Positions 36,374 through 41,188 of a stretch of DNA of 41,188 nucleotides are shown one piece after another. Under the pieces are notes generated by a model that saw only the letters and a list, made by a program, of their open reading frames with translations, made no database searches and was not told the DNA's origin. Source of the stretch: Gracilaria caudata. Its lineage: Eukaryota; Rhodophyta; Florideophyceae; Gracilariales; Gracilariaceae. Position numbers and translations under genes: made by a program. Position 1 is the stretch's first letter. Every line of letters starts with the position of its first letter. The stretch lies in assembly GCA_030374735.1 (NCBI GenBank), contig JASCIV010000133.1:1-41188 (forward strand), given 5' to 3'.

Positions 36374-37618
36374 ATGAGGCCGGATAGGAATAGAAAAAGA
36401 CGACAAATCCCTCTTTCAATCAACTCTAATCGTTGTCCCCGTCCGTCTTTCTCTCGCTGGGAAAAGGCCACCGGCTCCGCGAGAGTCCGCGAGGAAGACA
36501 CCAAGCCGTCTCTCGCGTGGCATGCATGGGTACAAAGACTACGTAGCAAACGAGTTGTGTGCACCCTCAACCTCATTATCTGCATCATCTTATCATGGCA
36601 CATGTTATTGCTGCTTCGGTTTCATCTGGATGGTCACATGTCTGACGGCATCCTGGCTACTATACCAGTCGATCGACTCCCACATCCCATCGATATCATC
36701 GCACAGGTTCGAAACCAAAAACTCCCGTCATCAACCGCTCACTTCCATGAACCTGGGTATGTTCATACTAGACAAGCGACATTTCGAAACAAATACCCCT
36801 CCGAGAATCTTGGAGGAACTGGAACGTTCGACAGTGTCTTTGTCGTTACAAAGAAAAAATGCAGTTCTCAATTTCGAGAGGTTGAGAAGCTGGCGAACGA
36901 AGCTGGTATCGCTATCACTAAATGGGAATACGAGGAAAACAGACGCGTCTCTCTTGAAAAGTCTTCCGTACCAATCTCAGAACCTACTTTGCGCAAGCTT
37001 CAGGGGCTAAAGGGAAGAAGTCTATCTGTCATGCGAAGGCATGTAGCGTATTTTGACGCACATAGAAGACTGTGGGCTCACATAGCTGCCACCGGAAAAC
37101 AAAGATGTCTGGTTATCGACGATTCGCTCTTTCCCACCACGCGTTTGCTTAGCAGTCTTCCATCGGTCCTCACCGATGCTGATCAAGAATCGGTAGCGAG
37201 ACAAAAGCCGTGGCACTTTGTCTTTCTACGAAGACAAATCATCCGCAACAAATCCAAAACCAAGAAGCGGAAAGAACCGATGTGGATCATGAATGCCAAG
37301 TACAAACACCCAGTTGTACGTGCGAATATATCTCATGGCGCCAGTGCGTATGTTCTATCCCTTGATGGTGCGATTTTCCTCCAAAAGCACGTTAGAATGT
37401 ACCGAGAACCGCTCGATATTGAGATTGGTCTTGTTCAGCTTGAGTTCCGGGAACAGTTTGTCGCCCTCAGCGCCTGTAACAATGATGTCCGAACTCCATT
37501 CTGCCCGGAAATGATTATGGATGTATCTCACAACTCAGCTAAAGCGAATAACTGTCTGTGGCGTCGACTTTACGAAAGATGGACCGCGCGAGACTTTGAC
37601 CGTTATTTCCTAGAATGA
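36374..37618 (+). CDS. GT25-like type II membrane glycosyltransferase
   Basis: This 414-residue protein has a long basic cytosolic tail (1-60), a transmembrane segment (61-83) and a luminal domain resembling GT25 (LPS beta-1,4-galactosyltransferase/collagen galactosyltransferase class). FDSVFVVTKKK opens the domain like the family's first strand. SVMRRHVAYFDAHRRLWAHI corresponds to the G-C-x-x-SHxxxW helix, CLVIDDSLF (245-253) is the position of the metal-binding EDD, here IDD, and SHGASAYVLSLDGAIFLQKH matches the family's AYxxSxxGAxxL. PLDIEI is the usual P-x-D-x-x-L segment. Acceptor and donor are unknown; galactose is typical. The extended frame from 36347 begins with GTG, so the ATG at 36374 is used. 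It is intronless. A minus-strand candidate exon overlaps its last 16 bases. Confidence 0.7.
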   Translation: MRPDRNRKRRQIPLSINSNRCPRPSFSRWEKATGSARVREEDTKPSLAWHAWVQRLRSKRVVCTLNLIICIILSWHMLLLLRFHLDGHMSDGILATIPVDRLPHPIDIIAQVRNQKLPSSTAHFHEPGYVHTRQATFRNKYPSENLGGTGTFDSVFVVTKKKCSSQFREVEKLANEAGIAITKWEYEENRRVSLEKSSVPISEPTLRKLQGLKGRSLSVMRRHVAYFDAHRRLWAHIAATGKQRCLVIDDSLFPTTRLLSSLPSVLTDADQESVARQKPWHFVFLRRQIIRNKSKTKKRKEPMWIMNAKYKHPVVRANISHGASAYVLSLDGAIFLQKHVRMYREPLDIEIGLVQLEFREQFVALSACNNDVRTPFCPEMIMDVSHNSAKANNCLWRRLYERWTARDFDRYFLE

Positions 37619-37880
37619 CTGGACAAGAGTACACAGGTCTTTGATAGTTCTGTATGAGATATGACGTGGAGCTTAGACTTACGGGCATCTACACATCCAC
37701 ACGTAATTGAATGAATTCCTGTATCGTTATGAGCTGCAGCCAATGGCTCAGGTGAATCGGTCAGCTCTAATCTAACATGGCGGGCAGTGGATTTTGTCGC
37801 ATTAATTGCATCGCTTATATTCTCTATTCCGCTTCTAAACGTAGTCTGATGGAAAGCAGCAAGCCTCTGAGGATCTTGTA
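37603..37880 (-). CDS. Candidate 3' coding exon of an unidentified spliced gene
   Basis: A polypyrimidine-rich acceptor (cgttttatttgtgtag) ends at 37881 and opens 91 codons to a TAA at 37605-37603. The reading is protein-like (QRLAAFHQTTFRSGIENISD, PEPLAAAHNDTGIHSITCGC) and has no ATG near its start, so it would be a last exon. Possible earlier exons are open frames near 38030-38090 containing ALPAGASETFSDGVQFLSF, and an ATG-led frame at about 38494. I could not join them with certainty and do not recognise the protein. It overlaps the GT25-like stop region by 16 bp. Confidence 0.35.
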
Positions 37881-38775
37881 CTACACAAATAAAACGAAGT
37901 TTGTTTCATGATAGAGAAGTTTGTATGAACTTTCAGGTTTCGTCTACCTCGAGGGGTTTTGGGTGTCTTCAATGGCAAACTAATCTTGAATATGTCTTCC
38001 CAATGAAAGATAAGAATTGCACACCGTCGCTGAACGTTTCCGATGCACCAGCGGGTAACGCTACTTCCTTCAAAACAGATATTCATAATACGTGTGCAAT
38101 CGATGTGAGAAAGAATGAATGAACGCAATTTATTTCAAGGTTTTCTGGGACTCTTCAGTCGAGACCTTTCGCTTCCGACGGAGCAAGGCGGCATGCGCAA
38201 GCGGGGCTCACGAGCCTTTGGCAAAATGACAGTCAGAGAGGGAGATCTACGAAGGCACAGTATCGTTGTACAGACTCGGTACACGAGAGCGCACAGAAAT
38301 CCAAGAAATGTTTTGATGTAAAAAGCTGTATGGGGGAAACTCACTGCGTGAGACAGCGCATCCTACCCCTGTCAGCATAGAGGCTCTCCTTTTTCTGCCT
38401 CTTCTCTAGCATCCGCGAGACTGCGTACTGTTGTTGTCGAAGACAACACGACTTGGATTGAAAGAGTTGACCAACGGAGCATTTGGCTATGCCTCATGTG
38501 CCGCTTATGAGTTCTAACGCTCAAAAAAACAGCTGCTTGCGAATGGTCTCAAGGATACTAAATTACTGTAGTAGTAATGTCTTGTTTTCCCTCGCGTTCC
38601 TTCTGCAGTCTGTTTCTACGGCGCTTGGGTCAGGAGCCATCCTGTGCAAAGCTGTTCCAACGTAACTCCGTATAACAACCTCCAAATCATTAACTTCCCT
38701 TCTTCCGTTTTCACGCCTCTGCCTCCAGCTCGTTCTGTTCGTTGACGGAGGTTTGCTGGCGATGCTCACGTCTTC
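37881..38775. other. Region between the candidate exon and EME1
   Basis: It probably contains the 5' exons of the candidate minus-strand gene and the EME1 promoter. An out-of-frame ATG at 38762, 14 bases before the EME1 ATG, opens a 24-codon frame that overlaps the EME1 start and could act as an inhibitory upstream ORF. No complete gene model is supported. Confidence 0.35.
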
Positions 38776-40029
38776 ATGGCCCACCTTGATATTTCGCAGG
38801 ATAACTTCAGTGATGATTCCGACCTTCTTATAGAACCCCCACTTAGGCCTCCGTACACCCAATCAAGCGCTAGCAAAAGCCTTACACAAGTACAGGGGCA
38901 TCCATCGTCCGAAAAGCCCCCTCAACGCGTCCAGGGTTCTAGTAATGGAAGTATGGAAACCGTAAAAGCTACGAAGCCGGTCAAACAGTCTCGTCAGCTC
39001 ATGAAGTCAGAAAAAGAAGCACGCAAACAGGAAGAACGCAAGCAAAAGATTCGAGAGGCCATTACTAAACACAGAGCGAGTGCCCAACATTGTGATGATC
39101 GCTTAGAAGTAATTGTATCTCGGCAAATGTATAACGACAAGTCCAGGGGAGACATTCTCAAGCAGCTCCGAGTAATCCTCCAACCGCAGCAGATATCTTG
39201 TGATGATCGTCGTATGTCCAATCTGATATCATGGAGACTAAAGCCACTTGATCCTTCTTCTTCTTCGGTATCTTCACTTGTCCCTTTCTCATTGCTGGTG
39301 TTTACGGCCGCGCATTATGTTGACCATATGCGAAAGAAGACACTGCGTAATTTGTGTCTTTGTTTGAAACGCGAGCTGCCTGATCACAAAGTGATGATGG
39401 TTGTCAGTGGTGTTGATAAGTACTGTAAACGACTAGAAAGAGAAGCAGCCAAAGACAAGGATTCTACCGAGCTTATCGTGTTCGGCAAGCAGGCCGTGCA
39501 GGATAGTTACGCTTTGCTTTTCGTGGAGTATGGAATTCGAACGCATGACATTCAGAATGAGGAGGAGTTGTCTCATTATATTTGTGACGTTTCCCATGCT
39601 GTGGCCAAAACTCCACGCTTTAAGAATCTAGCGTATCTGGAGTCAATCCTAACTTACAAAAGGAAGAAAGTGACAAGGTCCACAGCTCCCCTTCTTTGTA
39701 CTAACATAGGCTTGAATTCTGGTGCGTCTCAAGATGAGTCAGACGACAATAATATTCCGGATAAGAGGATTCCAGGGATATCCGGGCAAAAATTGTCAGC
39801 TGCATACCTTCAAATGCTAGTTTTGATCCCGGGTATCTCCCTGGAAACGGCCAAAGCAATTCAAAACAAGTACCCTACCCTTCAGACTCTTCTTAACGCA
39901 CTTCAGAATTATGGACCGGACACACTGTCCGAAATTCGACACGGTCGGTCAAACAGAAAGATAGGACCGAAAGCCTCTAAAACGATTGCTCAAATACTTA
40001 CTTCCCTAGACCCGAAAGTAGAATTTTAA
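38776..40029 (+). CDS. EME1: EME1/MMS4-like non-catalytic partner of MUS81
   Basis: This 417-residue protein resembles EME1, the ERCC4-fold subunit that pairs with MUS81 to cut branched recombination and replication intermediates in the nucleus. The N-terminal 70 residues are disordered and Ser/Pro-rich. A Lys/Arg/Glu-rich helix (about 75-100) leads into the degenerate nuclease-like fold (LVFTAAHYVDHM, LPDHKVMMVVSGVDKYCKRL, LFVEYGIRTHDIQNEEEL, YICDVSHAVAKTPRFK). As in EME1, no E-R-K-x-x-x-D motif is present. A helix-hairpin-helix pair occupies the C-terminus, with YLQMLVLIPGISLETAKAI (344-362) and NRKIGPKASKTIAQIL. Divergence of the family leaves some uncertainty (another XPF-family non-catalytic member is possible), but length and domain order fit. 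It is intronless; an out-of-frame ATG lies just upstream. Confidence 0.72.
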   Translation: MAHLDISQDNFSDDSDLLIEPPLRPPYTQSSASKSLTQVQGHPSSEKPPQRVQGSSNGSMETVKATKPVKQSRQLMKSEKEARKQEERKQKIREAITKHRASAQHCDDRLEVIVSRQMYNDKSRGDILKQLRVILQPQQISCDDRRMSNLISWRLKPLDPSSSSVSSLVPFSLLVFTAAHYVDHMRKKTLRNLCLCLKRELPDHKVMMVVSGVDKYCKRLEREAAKDKDSTELIVFGKQAVQDSYALLFVEYGIRTHDIQNEEELSHYICDVSHAVAKTPRFKNLAYLESILTYKRKKVTRSTAPLLCTNIGLNSGASQDESDDNNIPDKRIPGISGQKLSAAYLQMLVLIPGISLETAKAIQNKYPTLQTLLNALQNYGPDTLSEIRHGRSNRKIGPKASKTIAQILTSLDPKVEF

Positions 40030-40249
40030 TCCACACAGCAAAAGGTGACCTCATCACAATCCGTCTTGTCCTATTTTTGTTCTCATACGTATTTGATGGA
40101 CGGTCTGTTCGATGTTCTCTTGTACAAGAAGAAAGGCGTTCCTCAAGCTATCGGCCTCTATAATACGGGGAAAGCACAGCTATCGACCAGTTTCCGAGAG
40201 TGAAGGTGACAGGAAAATGGCAGTGGTGGATCATTATCACAATTTTCAG

Positions 40250-41188
40250 GTTTGATGGACTGCTTCACGGAATGGGGACAATATCACCAAAGACTGTGCT
40301 TGGTAACACTCAAAAGTTCTTTTGTTACCGAGGCGGTCGTAATTCAAATAGCTGCACAGAAAGTACTGCAAATGGTACGTATGGGATGGAGGGGAGCTGT
40401 TCGACTATTGAGAGATTCACAAAGTGTCACAGAGTCTGCATGCCCCATTCAGCAAGCCTCACGTTCATTGTGAGGTGAGCGTTCTTTGTTATGTTCATAT
40501 TGTGTCGGTCCTTAGTCACAGCGGCACTTCATGGAAAGAACTCGGGGAAACACGGTCTATGAAGGCATTAGAGTTATTGGTTGAATCGCAGCTTAACGTA
40601 CCAGTGAATTACTCCAACGTTGCAGGAAGAGTAGCGCAGCGACGAATGTTGAAACGCTTGTTGGCGTCCTTACCACAAGGCAGTATGTGAAGCTGCTAAC
40701 GCTGAAGGAAGTTGAGGCTACTTTGTCTCAGGTGTTTGTTGGTCATGATGGTTACCTAAATCCCCTTGGATCTTACTTGATTAAGTAAGACATACTGTGC
40801 CATTGCTGACCGAATGTGCTTAATGATGTCATTCACTACATGTGAAGGTGTCCAAATAGGATTATATCAAGAAGGCTTTGTCTTACTCCTCTTCGAGAGT
40901 GTCAAGAGGCTTGTTGTTAGTGAGATTAGTCGAATTTGGCCTGAAAAGCTGCGGGCCTTCCTCGTGGGAGAACTTTTTTGAAAGAAGCATTCTGCACTAC
41001 GTTGCAATTGAGCTAGTACGGTATACCTATAAAAAAGGAGAGAGAACACTTGAAGGTAACAGTGAAGTACGTGTTCCGAAAAAGCCCAGTCTTTCAGTGC
41101 TGAAAACCGGGTTTGTTGTGAGCTTCGCAAGTCTTCCGAAACGCAGATTGCTCATTCTGCTGCTATCCATGAGGGAGATTGATCGGAT
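40250..41188 (+). CDS. Partial intron-containing gene, truncated by the right edge, unidentified
   Basis: Several plus-strand pieces look coding. An exon at about 40250-40374, after the acceptor aattttcag and before a GTACGT donor identical to those in BolA and CDK7, reads CFTEWGQYHQRLCLVTLKSS and AVVIQIAAQKVLQM. A middle piece at about 40560-40675 reads LELLVESQLNVPVNYSNVAG. Another at 40684-40788 reads YVKLLTLKEVEATLSQVF and contains GHDGYLNPLGSYLIK. Finally a frame is open for 109 codons from 40860 (after TAG) to the last base, with RLVEFGLKSCGPSSWENFF and ILHYVAIELVRYTYKKGER. The composition suggests a helical protein. Exact junctions between the pieces are uncertain, and I recognise no family. 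The start exon is not located. Confidence 0.45.

Noticed and set aside
1..41188. CRISPR array, prophage, bacterial operon or integrated virus
   Set aside because: There are no regularly spaced repeats, no phage or capsid genes and no transposase. Introns, Kozak-like starts and eukaryotic proteins throughout exclude a prokaryotic origin.

Overview
The window is nuclear DNA from a compact eukaryotic genome, most likely a unicellular or simple red alga (Rhodophyta). The evidence is twenty well-supported protein genes, mostly without introns, on both strands and often tail to tail with tens of bases between them. A transit-peptide-bearing BASS transporter points to a plastid. Plant/algal sugar-salvage genes (glucuronokinase, CMP-KDO synthetase) sit beside general eukaryotic genes (V-ATPase subunit C, CDK7, STK19, EME1, a DHHC palmitoyltransferase). 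The taxonomic call is an inference from gene content and architecture, not from a marker gene. Several genes begin at ATGs in good Kozak-like contexts (for example gccaccATGg at 369). The five introns I could reconstruct are 74-90 nt, start with GTANGN-type or related donors (GTACGT, GTAAGT, GTAAGC, GTATGA) and end in TAG or CAG.

Layout. 0.4-6.2 kb: GNA1, a nucleotidyltransferase-glucuronokinase fusion, V-ATPase subunit C (minus), and a Ser-rich hypothetical protein (minus). 6.2-10 kb: the largest stretch without a clear gene, with only weak candidates such as a short secreted ORF and possible exons. 10-14.3 kb: CMS1 (+) and STK19 (-) tail to tail, then a GT23-like fucosyltransferase (+) whose 3' end overlaps a spliced BolA gene (-). 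14.7-17.5 kb: a 930-residue disordered basic/acidic protein of unknown function. 18-25.2 kb: CMP-KDO synthetase-like (-), a probable decayed GT31-like gene, a GT92 glycosyltransferase (+), and two divergently transcribed O-fucosyltransferase-like type II membrane proteins. 25.3-26.7 kb: a five-exon CDK7 (-) that requires a 4-nt micro-exon. 28.2-35.7 kb: an RG-tailed ABC-class ATPase (-), an ankyrin-DHHC palmitoyltransferase (+) with a selectively lost zinc site, a two-finger C2H2 protein (-), and a plastid BASS transporter (+). 36.4-41.2 kb: a GT25-like glycosyltransferase (+), a candidate spliced minus-strand gene, EME1 (+), and an intron-containing partial gene running off the right edge.

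Togetherness. Eight of the twenty supported genes make activated sugars (UDP-GlcNAc via GNA1, UDP-GlcA via the fusion, CMP-KDO) or transfer sugars (GT23-like, GT92, two OFUT-like, GT25-like). This fits an organism that makes abundant wall or extracellular acidic polysaccharide. Whether the clustering reflects co-regulation or chance is not decidable from the sequence. The strongest unusual observations are the pyrophosphorylase-glucuronokinase fusion, the CDK7 micro-exon, and the concerted loss of all four ligands of zinc site 2 in the DHHC enzyme.
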